Assembly (NCBI RefSeq): GCF_001654865.1
Contig: NZ_LXEO01000017.1
Span: 1-64,000 of the forward strand
DNA length: 64,000 nt
Source of the DNA: Buttiauxella noackiae ATCC 51607
GTDB taxonomy: Bacteria > Pseudomonadota > Gammaproteobacteria > Enterobacterales > Enterobacteriaceae
Direction: 5' to 3'
Part shown: positions 18,439-27,789 of the stretch, one piece after another
Numbering within the stretch: position 1 is the stretch's first letter
How the letters are laid out: every line of letters starts with the position of its first letter
Position numbers and translations under genes: made by a program
The notes under the pieces: model-generated
What the model was told of the DNA's origin: nothing
What the model saw: the letters and a program-made list of their open reading frames with translations, nothing else
Database searches by the model: none

Positions 18439-19164
18439 ATGAGCAACCATGACCATGAAGCGGATAAAAGGCACTTGCATAGAGCAAGCTGTAACAGGGG
18501 TGGTAATCACTACCTTCATATTGAGTACTATGGCTTTCGCCTGACAAGGCGGGAGCTTCTCAAGGTTGGCGTGGCTTCGGTCGCCACAGTAGCGATGACG
18601 CCATCTCACGCATTTGGCGCCAGCGCGAACGCCACCACATCTGCGGCTGAATTGGCGCGCGTGACATTAAACGTTAACGGCGAATCCCACCCACTGGAAG
18701 TTGATACACGAACCACACTGTTGGATGCGCTGCGTGAAAACCTGCATCTTACCGGGACTAAAAAAGGGTGTGATCACGGTCAGTGTGGCGCATGTACCGT
18801 CATCGTCGATGGCCGCCGGATCAACGCCTGCCTGACGCTTGCCGTGATGCAGCAGGATGCCGAGATCACCACCATTGAAGGCCTCGGCACTCCGGATAAC
18901 TTGCACCCTATGCAGGCCGCCTTTATCAAACACGACGGCTTTCAGTGCGGGTACTGCACACCCGGGCAAATTTGTTCCTCTGTTGCAGTTCTCAAAGAGA
19001 TCGAAATGGGCATTCCAAGCCACGTAACTTCCGATTTGACTTCACCGCCTCAGGCAACCGCCGACGAAATACGTGAGCGTATGAGCGGCAACATCTGCCG
19101 TTGCGGCGCTTACTCCAATATTCTTGCGGCCATTGAAGATGTCGCCGGGGGGCAAAAATTATGA
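18439..19164 (+). CDS. paoA: Aldehyde oxidoreductase 2Fe-2S subunit
   Basis: This 241-residue protein is the iron-sulfur subunit of the periplasmic molybdo-flavoenzyme PaoABC, which oxidises aromatic and other aldehydes to acids. A Tat motif (TRRELLKVG, about residues 35-43) precedes a hydrophobic stretch. The plant-type [2Fe-2S] ligands are in [11 protein letters not shown] and NAC. The second cluster is in QCGYCT and NICRCGAY. The N-terminal 30 residues are His-rich and differ from E. coli. GGAGG lies 4 nt before the ATG. Its stop overlaps paoB by 4 bp. Confidence 0.94.
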   Translation: MSNHDHEADKRHLHRASCNRGGNHYLHIEYYGFRLTRRELLKVGVASVATVAMTPSHAFGASANATTSAAELARVTLNVNGESHPLEVDTRTTLLDALRENLHLTGTKKGCDHGQCGACTVIVDGRRINACLTLAVMQQDAEITTIEGLGTPDNLHPMQAAFIKHDGFQCGYCTPGQICSSVAVLKEIEMGIPSHVTSDLTSPPQATADEIRERMSGNICRCGAYSNILAAIEDVAGGQKL

Positions 19165-20111
19165 AAGCGTTTACTTTTGAGCGCGTGAAAACCCCGGCCG
19201 AAGCAGCAGAGAGCGCCCAACGAAATCCTGGCGCTAAATTTATTGCCGGGGGGACGAATCTTCTTGATCTGATGAAGCTTGAAATCGAGACACCATCCCA
19301 TCTGATTGACGTAAATACGCTTGCACTGAACAAAATTGAATCGACGGACGAAGGTGGTCTACGTATTGGTGCGCTGGTGCGCAATACAGACCTTGCGGCA
19401 GATTCACGTATTCGTCGCGACTATGCGGTACTTTCCAGAGCGCTGCTCGCGGGAGCATCAGGCCAGTTGCGCAATCAGGCTACCACCGCCGGGAACCTGC
19501 TCCAGCGCACGCGCTGTCCCTACTTTTATGATACCAACCAACCCTGTAATAAGCGCCTTCCCGGCAGTGGCTGCGCGGCGCTTGAAGGATTTAGCCGCCA
19601 ACATGCAGTGGTGGGAGCCAGTCGAACTTGTATCGCAACCCACCCCAGCGATATGGCCGTCGCCATGCGCCTGCTCGATGCGGTAATAGAGACGGTCAAC
19701 CCCAACGGCCAGCAGCGCAAAATCCCGTTGGCAGATTTCTATCGCGCACCGGGCAACACACCGCATCTGGAAACAGCGCTCACTTCAGGTGAACTGATTA
19801 CCGCCATTACCCTGTCTCCACCGCTGGGTGGCACACATATCTATCGCAAAATTCGGGACCGCGCCTCCTACGCGTTTGCTCTGGTTTCTGTTGCCGCCAT
19901 TGTGCAACCCGATGGAACCGGACGTGTGGCTCTCGGTGGAGTTGCGCACAAACCATGGCGGCTTGAAGAGGCTGACCGGCAATTAAGCAATGGTAGCCAG
20001 CAGGTTTATGAAAGGCTGTTCGCTGATGCGCGCCCTACTCCTGAAAATGAGTTCAAACTGATACTGGCGCAGCGCACGCTCGCCTCGGTATTGACGCAAG
20101 CACGGGGATAA
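19161..20111 (+). CDS. paoB: Aldehyde oxidoreductase FAD subunit
   Basis: This 316-residue protein has the xanthine-dehydrogenase-type FAD fold ([32 protein letters not shown]). The Cys-rich insertion ([27 protein letters not shown]) is the extra [4Fe-4S] cluster site known in PaoB. It takes electrons from the Moco and 2Fe-2S centres. It overlaps paoA, and paoC starts 5 bp after its stop. Confidence 0.94.
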   Translation: MKAFTFERVKTPAEAAESAQRNPGAKFIAGGTNLLDLMKLEIETPSHLIDVNTLALNKIESTDEGGLRIGALVRNTDLAADSRIRRDYAVLSRALLAGASGQLRNQATTAGNLLQRTRCPYFYDTNQPCNKRLPGSGCAALEGFSRQHAVVGASRTCIATHPSDMAVAMRLLDAVIETVNPNGQQRKIPLADFYRAPGNTPHLETALTSGELITAITLSPPLGGTHIYRKIRDRASYAFALVSVAAIVQPDGTGRVALGGVAHKPWRLEEADRQLSNGSQQVYERLFADARPTPENEFKLILAQRTLASVLTQARG

Positions 20112-20115
20112 ACCA

Positions 20116-22314
20116 ATGAAATTTGATACTCCGGCAAAAGATAACCCAATAGACCAGCTCAACGTCGTTGGGCAACCACATGATCGTATTGATGGCCGCC
20201 TGAAAACGACAGGCACTGCTCACTATGCCTACGAATGGCATAACGAAGTGGCTAATGTGGCATATGGCTATGTGTTGGGTTCCGCGATTGCTAAAGGGCA
20301 TATCAACTCGATTGATTTACAAGCAGCCCGCAATGCCCCGGGCGTACTGACTATTGTGACGGCGGAGAATGCAGGCCCGCTTGGGAAAGGTGAAAAAAAC
20401 CCGGCAAAGCTACTTGCAGGCCCAACGATTGAACACTATCACCAGGCTATTGCCGTGGTGGTCGCAGAAACCTTCGAGCAAGCTCGTGCGGCGGCAGAAC
20501 TGATTAAGGTCGATTACCGCCGCGAACAGGGGGTATACAATCTTGCCGAGGAAAAACCCGCCGTCACCACCGCAACTGAAGAGGAGCCGGACAAATCAAC
20601 CGGTGATTTTGCCAGTGCCTTTGCCGCTTCTGCGGTGCAGTTTGATGCCACCTACACCACCCCGGATCAAAGCCATATGGCGATGGAACCACATGCTTCA
20701 TTGGCTTCGTGGGAGGGACCTAAACTTACCCTATGGACCTCCAATCAGATGATTGACTGGTGTCGTAGTGACCTGGCTAAAACCCTGAAGCTCGCCAAAG
20801 AAAATATACGAGTGTTTTCGCCCTATATTGGCGGTGGTTTTGGCGGCAAGCTGTTCTTACGTAGCGATGCGTTACTGGCCGCCCTTGGCGCTCGTGTGGC
20901 AAAACGCCCCGTCAAAATTGCGTTGCAAAGGCCCTTGATTGCCAATAACACCACTCACCGCCCGGCAACTATTCAGCATATTCGCATCGGCACGGATAAC
21001 ACCGGGCGGATTAGCGCCATCTCACATGAAAGTTGGTCTGGTAATCTTGCTGGCGGCCCATCGGAAACAGCCGTTCAGCAAACTGAGTTGTTATATGCAG
21101 GTGCTAACCGCCATACCGGGCTGCGTCTCGCCAAACTTGACCTGCCAGAAGGCAATGCCATGCGTGCGCCAGGAGAGGCACCGGGATTGATGGCGCTGGA
21201 AATCGCTATTGATGAAGTGGCCGCAAAAGTGGGCATCGACCCGGTTGAGTTTCGCATTCTCAACGATACCCAGGTTGACCCTGCAAACCCTGAGCGATTC
21301 TTTTCCCGCCGCCAGTTGGTTGAATGCCTGCGTACCGGAGCCGACCACTTTGACTGGAAACAGCGGAACGCTAAGCCTGCACAAATACGCGATGGGCGCT
21401 GGCTGGTCGGCATGGGTGTTGCGGCAGGCTTTCGTAACAACCTGGTGATGAAGTCCGGTGCACGAGTTCATCTTGATGCACAGGGCATCATCACTGTTGA
21501 AACTGATATGACGGATATCGGCACCGGCAGTTACACCATCATTGCCCAGACAGCGGCTGAAATGTTAGGCGTGCCGCTGGAAAAAGTCGTGGTGCGGTTA
21601 GGGGATTCTGATTTCCCGGTTTCTGCCGGTTCAGGTGGCCAATGGGGTGCCAATAGTTCAACGGCGGGCGTTTATGCCGCTTGCGTGAAATTGCGCGAGG
21701 TCGTGGCAAACAAACTGGGCTTTGATCCGCAACAGGCGTTGTTTAGTAATGAACAAATACGCACAGGTGACCGTTCGGCCCCTCTGAAGGAGGCCGCCGC
21801 AACCGGGACAATAACGGTTGAGGATGATATCGAATTTGGTGAGCTCGATAAGCAGTACCAGCAATCCACTTTCGCGGCACATTTCGTTGAAGTCGGAGTG
21901 GATATTGCAACCGGTGAAACGCGCGTTCGCCGGATGTTAGCCGTGTGCGCTGCTGGCCGGATACTTAACCCTAAAACAGCCCGCAGCCAGGTTATTGGTG
22001 CCATGACGATGGGTGTTGGCGCTGCACTCATGGAGGAGTTAGCTGTCGATACCAGATTAGGTTATTTCGTTAACCACGATCTTGCAGGCTACGAAGTACC
22101 GGTACATGCCGATATTCCAGTGCAGGAGGTGATTTTCCTCGACGATAGCGATCCTGTTTCCTCGCCAATGAAAGCCAAAGGCGTAGGGGAACTGGGGTTG
22201 TGTGGCGTGAGCGCAGCCATCGTCAATGCTGTCTATAACGCAACCGGAGTGCGGGTGAGAGATTACCCTGTTACGCTCGATAAACTCCTGAAAGGGCTGC
22301 CCGAGTTAATCTGA
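20116..22314 (+). CDS. paoC: Aldehyde oxidoreductase molybdenum-binding subunit
   Basis: The large catalytic subunit (732 residues) is the same length as E. coli PaoC. It belongs to the xanthine oxidase family with MCD-type molybdenum cofactor. Cofactor-loop motifs include GGGFGGK, MRAPGEAPG and GSGGQWGANSS. The catalytic Glu is E692 in KGVGELG, the same position as in E. coli. It carries no signal and is exported with PaoA through Tat. The gene that normally follows, paoD (chaperone inserting the cofactor), is not here; the next gene is convergent. Confidence 0.95.
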   Translation: MKFDTPAKDNPIDQLNVVGQPHDRIDGRLKTTGTAHYAYEWHNEVANVAYGYVLGSAIAKGHINSIDLQAARNAPGVLTIVTAENAGPLGKGEKNPAKLLAGPTIEHYHQAIAVVVAETFEQARAAAELIKVDYRREQGVYNLAEEKPAVTTATEEEPDKSTGDFASAFAASAVQFDATYTTPDQSHMAMEPHASLASWEGPKLTLWTSNQMIDWCRSDLAKTLKLAKENIRVFSPYIGGGFGGKLFLRSDALLAALGARVAKRPVKIALQRPLIANNTTHRPATIQHIRIGTDNTGRISAISHESWSGNLAGGPSETAVQQTELLYAGANRHTGLRLAKLDLPEGNAMRAPGEAPGLMALEIAIDEVAAKVGIDPVEFRILNDTQVDPANPERFFSRRQLVECLRTGADHFDWKQRNAKPAQIRDGRWLVGMGVAAGFRNNLVMKSGARVHLDAQGIITVETDMTDIGTGSYTIIAQTAAEMLGVPLEKVVVRLGDSDFPVSAGSGGQWGANSSTAGVYAACVKLREVVANKLGFDPQQALFSNEQIRTGDRSAPLKEAAATGTITVEDDIEFGELDKQYQQSTFAAHFVEVGVDIATGETRVRRMLAVCAAGRILNPKTARSQVIGAMTMGVGAALMEELAVDTRLGYFVNHDLAGYEVPVHADIPVQEVIFLDDSDPVSSPMKAKGVGELGLCGVSAAIVNAVYNATGVRVRDYPVTLDKLLKGLPELI

Positions 22315-22332
22315 TCTGTTTGTTCTACATCT

Positions 22333-22372
22333 GATAACTGGCATCTGCAGGAGGTCGCGGCTGCCAGTTATC
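22333..22372. terminator. Bidirectional hairpin after paoC
   Basis: GATAACTGGCA (22333-22343) pairs perfectly with TGCCAGTTATC (22362-22372) across an 18-nt loop. It sits 18 bp after the paoC stop and is followed by ACCTTTT, between two convergent genes. Confidence 0.6.
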
Positions 22373-22382
22373 CACCTTTTGA

Positions 22383-23072
22383 TTAATCACCGCTAATTCT
22401 GTGAACTTCCGTCCAGTTGTAATTGGTCAAAGCCAACTGTACTTGCGCGGTCACATCACCGTAATTTTGGGATTGATGAGCGAGAAAATACGCTCTGAAG
22501 TGCTGAGGAATAAACTCTGCCTGATAGCGTAACAGTGTGCTGTGCCAGAACGGACGGGGTAATGAGATGTCTCCATGCCGTTCGCGCAGCTTCTCGCGCC
22601 AGGGGGAATCACACAGTTGGTGAGCAAATGCTGCTTTAGACGACTGACTTTTGATGTCTGGTGTTCCTGCAATCAGCAATTGATTAGGTAACGCCACCAG
22701 CCGCAGATTGCTAATAGTGGTCACCAGGTTCTCCGCGTGCTCGGCAAAAATGGTCGACAATTGCTGATCGAGCATCGATATATCGCAACGCTGGTAAAGC
22801 GGCATTGTGATAGCAAAAAAAGTAAAATGCAGCCCGGTGTAAGGCATCACATCGGCGAGCGGGTCGTTATGTGCAAGCTCATGTAGTTCACGCAGAAGTT
22901 GGCTTAACGGCGCAGTCAATGCAGGCTGTATCCCGCTCGTCATCGCAAGCTTATGTGGTTCATAAAAAGCCTCTTCACGCACCCGCCCGATGTCGGGATG
23001 CACTGCCCACTTAGCGAGAGTTTTCTCACTGGTTCGGGTATAAAGCTGTTGTAGCTCTTCAGAATTTGACAC
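22383..23072 (-). CDS. 2H-phosphoesterase-like protein of unknown substrate
   Basis: I do not know a named homologue. The 229-residue cytoplasmic protein has two His-x-Thr motifs 95 residues apart: H82-F-T84 in GLHFTFF and H177-S-T179 in FWHSTLL. Each lies on a predicted beta strand, which is the defining pattern of the 2H phosphoesterases (LigT, cyclic phosphodiesterases, PDE12-like). Such enzymes cut 2',3'-cyclic phosphates or 2'-5' RNA bonds. The start is a GTG at 23072 because AAGGAGG lies 5 nt upstream; the 10-codon-longer frame lacks a site. No functional link to neighbours is visible. Confidence 0.65.
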   Translation of the reverse strand: MSNSEELQQLYTRTSEKTLAKWAVHPDIGRVREEAFYEPHKLAMTSGIQPALTAPLSQLLRELHELAHNDPLADVMPYTGLHFTFFAITMPLYQRCDISMLDQQLSTIFAEHAENLVTTISNLRLVALPNQLLIAGTPDIKSQSSKAAFAHQLCDSPWREKLRERHGDISLPRPFWHSTLLRYQAEFIPQHFRAYFLAHQSQNYGDVTAQVQLALTNYNWTEVHRISGD

Positions 23073-23208
23073 GTTCACCTCCTTGCCGAATGTTACGCCC
23101 AATCAAAATAACGCTTTTTCTCTCATTGTCTGAATTCTCGGTTTAAAACAATTCTCTCTGGTTCTCTCAACTACACTTAGTTGCGCAATCAAATCTAAGG
23201 AGCTCAAT

Positions 23209-23457
23209 ATGTTTGACAAAACAACAGACAAACTCAACGAAGCCGCAGGCACTGCCAGGGAGTTATATGGCAAACATACCCAAAACCCTGATGACCAATT
23301 TAAGGGTGCGGCCAAAAAGTATGCGTCACAAGCCAGTTACGCGGTAAGAGATGCAACAGATAGTGTGCGGGATCAGGTATCAACCAACCCGATAGCGGGT
23401 TTAGCGATTGCCGCAGCCGTTGGTGTGGTATTTGGCTTCTTGCTGGGCCGTAAATAA
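23209..23457 (+). CDS. DUF883 (ElaB/YqjD-like) C-tail-anchored membrane protein
   Basis: This 82-residue protein has an amphipathic helical N-terminal part (TDKLNEAAGTARELYGK, CsbD-like). One C-terminal membrane helix has the glycine pattern GLAIAAAVGVVFGFLLGRK, typical of ElaB, YqjD and YgaM. Those proteins anchor in the inner membrane and bind ribosomes in stationary phase. A strong AAGGAG site precedes the ATG. It is a single-gene unit followed by a hairpin terminator. Confidence 0.75.
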   Translation: MFDKTTDKLNEAAGTARELYGKHTQNPDDQFKGAAKKYASQASYAVRDATDSVRDQVSTNPIAGLAIAAAVGVVFGFLLGRK

Positions 23458-23461
23458 GATA

Positions 23462-23484
23462 ATGGGCTGTTAGCAACAGCCCAT
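23462..23484 (+). terminator. Terminator hairpin after the DUF883 gene
   Basis: A perfect 10-bp stem (ATGGGCTGTT / AACAGCCCAT) with 3-nt loop begins 4 bases after the stop. A TATTTTTT tract follows about 9 bp downstream. It may also serve the convergent nlpA. Confidence 0.72.
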
Positions 23485-23516
23485 CAACCTTCTATTTTTT
23501 GCAAAAATTTCAGTGA

Positions 23517-24332
23517 TTACCAGCCAGGAACTGCCCCACCGTTAAAGATAGTTTCAGCCGCTTTCGCAACCTCCGGTGACTGATACGATTGCAGGAACTC
23601 TTTCACATTTTCAGCATCTTTGTTGTCTTCACGTGCAACCAGGATGTTCACATAAGGCGAGTTTTTGTCTTCGATAAACACGCTATCATGCACCGGCGAC
23701 AGGCCTGTTTGCTGGATGTAAGTGGTACTAATAATCGCCACATCAACTTTCGCATCGTCTAACACACGCGGTAACTGTGCCCCTTCCAGCTCCATAATAT
23801 TCAGATGGCGCGGGTTTTGCGTAATATCCAACGCGGTCGGCAACAGCCCTTTACCCTCTTTCAGGGTGATAAGCTTCTCTTTTTGCAGCAGCAGAAGAGC
23901 TCGCCCCAGATTGGTTGGGTCATTCGGGATTGCAACCGTGGCACCGTCTTGCAGTTGATCTACCGTTTTAATTTTTTTCGAATAACCGGCCATCGGGAAC
24001 ACGAACGTATTACCCACGGCCACTAATTTGTAGTTATGGGCTTTGTTATCTTGTTCGAGGAATGGGCGATGCTGGAAAACGTTAGCATCTAACTCTCCAT
24101 GGTTAGTGGAATCATTGGGCAGTAATGAACCGCTAAACCCGACCAGTTCCACGTCCAGGCCATACTTCTCTTTAGCGACTTTTTTCGCGACTTCCGCCAC
24201 ATCCTGCTCGGCACCGTTAATCACACCAACTTTAATATGTTTTGCATTACTGCTTTGTTGGTCACAGCCCGCCAGCAATAAACCTGCCAGCAACACTGCC
24301 CCAATCCGTAAGTGAGGTTTTGTTAATCGCAC
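23517..24332 (-). CDS. nlpA: Lipoprotein NlpA (MetQ-family)
   Basis: This 271-residue protein is almost identical in pattern to E. coli NlpA (lipoprotein-28): lipobox LLAGC at about residue 23, KVGVINGAEQDVAEV, and the terminus FNGGAVPGW. Asp at +2 after the lipidated Cys predicts retention in the inner membrane. The family binds methionine-type ligands for ABC import, and NlpA has a minor role beside MetQ. A ribosome site AAGGA lies upstream. No MetJ box was seen in the 116 bp before it. Confidence 0.95.
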   Translation of the reverse strand: MRLTKPHLRIGAVLLAGLLLAGCDQQSSNAKHIKVGVINGAEQDVAEVAKKVAKEKYGLDVELVGFSGSLLPNDSTNHGELDANVFQHRPFLEQDNKAHNYKLVAVGNTFVFPMAGYSKKIKTVDQLQDGATVAIPNDPTNLGRALLLLQKEKLITLKEGKGLLPTALDITQNPRHLNIMELEGAQLPRVLDDAKVDVAIISTTYIQQTGLSPVHDSVFIEDKNSPYVNILVAREDNKDAENVKEFLQSYQSPEVAKAAETIFNGGAVPGW

Positions 24333-24448
24333 GCTTTTTCCTTAAAAAATAACTGCCAATGTGTAATGAAACGACTATAGCAGGATGCCTGTTGTGGTTT
24401 ATAAAACCTAAAAGGTATCAATTAGAAGGAAAAAGCATATACGCATAA

Positions 24449-24826
24449 TCAGTGCTTTTCTGGCAGACAAACCAACAACAACCCGAGGAAAATCACGCTC
24501 ACGCCGACAAGTTTTCCCACACTGAAACTCTCGCCCAGCCACGGAACCCAGATGGCCGCAGCCCACACCAGAACATAACTTAGACTCAGTAGCGGATAAG
24601 CTTTACTCAGCGCTATTTGCCGCAATGCAAAAAACCAACAGGCCATTGAAAAGACATAGGCAAGTAACCCGGCGATCAACGCTTGCGCGCCAGGGGTTGC
24701 ACTCATAAAAGCGGCAAGCAGTTCGTCGTACTTTTCAATCGGTGGCAATGCCATCATCGCCCATTTCATAATGAGCTGCGCGCAACTGACCAACAACACG
24801 CTCATGAAAGCCCAGAAGTAGCCCAT
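24449..24826 (-). CDS. arnF: Undecaprenyl-phosphate-L-Ara4N flippase subunit ArnF
   Basis: This 125-residue, four-helix SMR-like protein is the last gene of the arn operon. With ArnE it moves undecaprenyl-phosphate-4-amino-4-deoxy-L-arabinose across the inner membrane. SKAYPLLSLSYVLVW is the conserved SMR-type segment. The ATG at 24826 overlaps the arnE stop by one base; a longer frame reaching 24883 is antisense-like and rejected. Confidence 0.93.
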   Translation of the reverse strand: MGYFWAFMSVLLVSCAQLIMKWAMMALPPIEKYDELLAAFMSATPGAQALIAGLLAYVFSMACWFFALRQIALSKAYPLLSLSYVLVWAAAIWVPWLGESFSVGKLVGVSVIFLGLLLVCLPEKH

Positions 24827-25149
24827 CAGGCAGCACCTCCCAGTATGGAGATTCCGGCGATAATCAACAAAATCCCCAACCAATGCCGCAGCGAAACCGT
24901 CTCATGCCAGATAAAGCGCGCCGCCAGGGTAATAAAGATAAAATTCAGGCTTAACATCGGGTAGGCCACGCTGACGGGAATGCGCTGTAATACCAGCAAC
25001 CACAACAGCATCGCGCAACCGAGCAACGTAACGCTTAATGCCAGCCAGCCGAATAAGTGGCGCCGCCCTGGCCGCCAGGCCGCCTGTTTTTGGCAAAGCT
25101 GGCCGCCACAACTCAACAGGCTGGCCAGCACAATGAGCAGATAACTCAT
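24826..25149 (-). CDS. arnE: Undecaprenyl-phosphate-L-Ara4N flippase subunit ArnE
   Basis: This 107-residue four-helix SMR-family membrane protein is the partner of Arn[17 protein letters not shown] matches the SMR core. Its ATG overlaps the arnT stop in ATGA, implying coupled translation. Slightly shorter than E. coli ArnE. Confidence 0.92.
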   Translation of the reverse strand: MSYLLIVLASLLSCGGQLCQKQAAWRPGRRHLFGWLALSVTLLGCAMLLWLLVLQRIPVSVAYPMLSLNFIFITLAARFIWHETVSLRHWLGILLIIAGISILGGAA

Positions 25150-26807
25150 GGCATTTTTTCGTAGAAGAAGAGCACAAAGCGCCCTTTGCGATAGAGATGA
25201 TCTGGCGTGGGCACATCATTATCTTCTGGCACTTTATTTTTCGATAGCAACATAACCAAAGAAACATTCCCCTCTTTACGGCGAGTTGCCAGCCAGCCGG
25301 CAAAGTCTTCGCGAGAGACAAATTTATCTTTTGCATCAGCGAAGTTTGTCAGGCCATAGTTCAGCTCACCTGGTTTTGCATACATCGTAATGTCGTCACG
25401 CTTTAATTCCCAGGCAACTCCAGCACCCACGCCAACACTGTCGGCAAGAATATAGCGGCTGCTCTCAAGCTCCGGCCGTACCACATCAATAAAGGCCTGC
25501 GGATTTTTAGAATCGATAACTTTGTCCGGGATAACCCCACCCACCAGCAGTGCCAGGCCAAGTGGACACAGCGCGGCCCACTGCCAACGTTTTGCGTGGT
25601 TACGCGTGGTGAAATACCCCACCAGTGCCCAAACCAGAAACGCGATGCTGGCCTGAATGACTTTCAGCAGTTCATTACTGGCATAGACCGGATGTTTCGC
25701 AAGTCCCCATGGTGCCAGCACCAACAGGATAACCAACGTACAAATCCCACCAAAAACAGTGTTGATCCAGCCATTCACTTTTAGGATTTTTGAAGATGCA
25801 GCCAGTTGTGTCGCATGGCGTGCAAGCAAGATTGCCAGCGGTGCAAAACACGGCAGAATATAGGTTGGTAGCTTGCCTTTTGCGATACTGAAAAACAGCA
25901 GCGGCATGACCACCCAACCCAGGACATAAAGCGTTCCGCTTTCTATTTTGCGCTCCTGCCAGCCACGCTTTAGCGCGCCTGGCAACAAAGCAACCCATGG
26001 CAAACAACCGGCAATGAGGAATGGGATGTAATACCAGAATGGTGCTTTATGCTGTGCATCTTTCTCAGCAAAGCGCTGGATATGCTCAACCCAGAAGAAA
26101 TAGTGCCAGAAAGTGGGTTCGGCTTTAGCGATAGCCAGTGCCCATGGCAAGGTAATGGCAATGGCGCTCAATACCGCAAGTGGCCCAAACAGCAACACTT
26201 CTTTCCAGCGTTTTTGTGCAATCACCCACGGCAACACGCCTAATACAGGGACGGCAAGCGCCAGAAAACCTTTTGTCATAACTCCCATACCGCAAACGAG
26301 GCCAAGCAACAGATAGCCTCCTGCTTTTGCCGCCGTAGTTTGCGCATTCACCGCCAACCAGAAACTGCACATAGCAGCCACCAGCCAGAGCGTGATCATC
26401 GGGTCAAGAACCGCATAGGTACCGACGCCGTAAACCAGCAGGCAGGTCAGGAATATGACACCAGAGAGCACCGCGACTGTCTTATCACGCCATAAACGAA
26501 ACGCCAGCCAGGCAACCATTAGCGCACTGAGCATAATGGAGAAAACGGACCCAAAACGTACCGCAAAGTTGTTATGGCCGAAGATAAGTTGGCTGAGGTT
26601 ATTGATCCAGTACCCGGCAACAGGTTTCTCAAAATAACGCACATCGAGAAAATGCGGGACAATCCAGTTGCCCGCAGCCACCATTTCCCGGCTTATCTCC
26701 GCATAGCGCGTTTCATCCGGTTGCCAGAGCGCGCGAAATTCCAATGGCAGCAGGTAAAAAAGTGCAAAACCCAGCATCAGAAGAAGCGAATATTTGACTG
26801 ATTTCAT
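25146..26807 (-). CDS. arnT: Lipid A L-Ara4N transferase ArnT
   Basis: This 553-residue GT83 integral membrane protein transfers L-Ara4N from undecaprenyl phosphate to lipid A phosphates at the periplasmic face, lowering polymyxin binding. The first periplasmic loop holds the signature [15 protein letters not shown] with the catalytic Asp/Glu. About 12 membrane helices follow, then a periplasmic C-terminal domain. In E. coli arnD and arnT overlap; here they are 88 bp apart because of an ERIC-like repeat, and no good ribosome site is seen before the ATG (only AACGG). Confidence 0.95.
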   Translation of the reverse strand: MKSVKYSLLLMLGFALFYLLPLEFRALWQPDETRYAEISREMVAAGNWIVPHFLDVRYFEKPVAGYWINNLSQLIFGHNNFAVRFGSVFSIMLSALMVAWLAFRLWRDKTVAVLSGVIFLTCLLVYGVGTYAVLDPMITLWLVAAMCSFWLAVNAQTTAAKAGGYLLLGLVCGMGVMTKGFLALAVPVLGVLPWVIAQKRWKEVLLFGPLAVLSAIAITLPWALAIAKAEPTFWHYFFWVEHIQRFAEKDAQHKAPFWYYIPFLIAGCLPWVALLPGALKRGWQERKIESGTLYVLGWVVMPLLFFSIAKGKLPTYILPCFAPLAILLARHATQLAASSKILKVNGWINTVFGGICTLVILLVLAPWGLAKHPVYASNELLKVIQASIAFLVWALVGYFTTRNHAKRWQWAALCPLGLALLVGGVIPDKVIDSKNPQAFIDVVRPELESSRYILADSVGVGAGVAWELKRDDITMYAKPGELNYGLTNFADAKDKFVSREDFAGWLATRRKEGNVSLVMLLSKNKVPEDNDVPTPDHLYRKGRFVLFFYEKMP

Positions 26808-26814
26808 CCGTTTT

Positions 26815-26894
26815 AAACCCTAAATAATTCGAGTTGTGGGTAGCCGACAAGGGAGTGCAGCCAACACCCCCACAGCGTGAAGTATGACGGGTTT
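26815..26894. repeat. Internally deleted ERIC-like element between arnD and arnT
   Basis: Both ends match the ERIC (enterobacterial repetitive intergenic consensus) termini as I know them: ATAATTCGAGTTG on the left, and GCAGCCAAC and GAAGTATGACGGGT on the right. The central part that contains the ERIC-PCR primer sites is absent, giving about 80 bp instead of about 127. The ends form an imperfect inverted repeat: 26815-26840 against 26869-26894 pairs at 19 of 26 positions. It fills nearly all of the arnD-arnT gap and can fold into a hairpin in the operon mRNA. Confidence 0.8.
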
Positions 26895-26895
26895 A

Positions 26896-27789
26896 TCACC
26901 CGGTAAATTGTTGGCAACCCAGCCAGCCTTCGCGGCCTGGAATAACACCACGCACTACTTTACCTACTGGCAAAGTCGATAAATCTTCAGGTAACAGCTC
27001 GCTCAACGGGCAAAACTTGATACCTTCCTCCGCTGCCATGGTGAGCAATTCACTAAAATCCTTGCGCATTACAATCCCTTCCACTTCAGCGTGAATGGTA
27101 TACACCGGGGTCCCGGTATCCTGCTTCATGCGATCAAGGATAAAACGGTTATAGCCTTCACGACTGACGCCATCGCCAATCACCTCATCCCAGGTTGGGA
27201 GCGTTACCGGAATCTGCACCGTCCCCGTACTGCCATCAGGAAGTAACGGTAAAAAGGGGGCTGTTCCACGGCAATCGCTGTTGTAGGTGAAGCCGAAAGA
27301 CTCTTTCGCCTGCACAACCCGTTGGTCTGCTCGCCAGCCTGCAACCGCCGAACATGTCACAGGTTGTTCGATAATTTGGCTAAGCGCATCCAGCCCCAGA
27401 CGGATCTGTTTATCGAGCTGCTTTGCGTCCCAGACTCCCGCCCAGGTTTGCCACGCGAAGTGATCCCAGGCATGCAGACCGACTTCATGATGATCCGCTG
27501 CCGCCGAAATTATCTCAGCGTTACCCGCGCCAATTTGCCTGCCCGGCCACGCCGTACCTGCCAGCAAAATATCCCAGCCATAGAGCGATGCCGCTTTCGA
27601 TCGCAGCATCTTCCACAGAAATTGCGGTTTCACCAGCCGCCATAAATGGCGGCCCATGTTATCCGGGCCAACGCTCATGAAAAATGTGGCCTGAATACCG
27701 TGCAAACTTAAGATCTCAAGAAGATGCGGAACCCCTTGCTGGGTGCCCCGCCATGTATCTACATCAATGCGCAGGCCAACTTTTCTCAT
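26896..27789 (-). CDS. arnD: 4-deoxy-4-formamido-L-arabinose-phosphoundecaprenol deformylase ArnD
   Basis: This 297-residue protein belongs to the polysaccharide deacetylase (CE4) family. It removes the formyl group from Und-P-Ara4FN so that the free amine can be flipped and transferred. [12 protein letters not shown] holds the metal-binding Asp pair, and [11 protein letters not shown] the His motif. Its start overlaps the arnA stop (ATGA). An ERIC-like repeat begins one base beyond its stop codon. Confidence 0.95.
   Translation of the reverse strand: MRKVGLRIDVDTWRGTQQGVPHLLEILSLHGIQATFFMSVGPDNMGRHLWRLVKPQFLWKMLRSKAASLYGWDILLAGTAWPGRQIGAGNAEIISAAADHHEVGLHAWDHFAWQTWAGVWDAKQLDKQIRLGLDALSQIIEQPVTCSAVAGWRADQRVVQAKESFGFTYNSDCRGTAPFLPLLPDGSTGTVQIPVTLPTWDEVIGDGVSREGYNRFILDRMKQDTGTPVYTIHAEVEGIVMRKDFSELLTMAAEEGIKFCPLSELLPEDLSTLPVGKVVRGVIPGREGWLGCQQFTG

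Noticed and set aside
18217..18609. Minus-strand frame of 130 codons across the paoA upstream region
   Set aside because: It runs antisense into the paoA signal region, has no ribosome site and no recognisable protein pattern.
24826..24883. Longer N-terminus for ArnF
   Set aside because: The extra residues are the off-frame reading of the arnE 3' end; the ATG at 24826 gives the normal family length.
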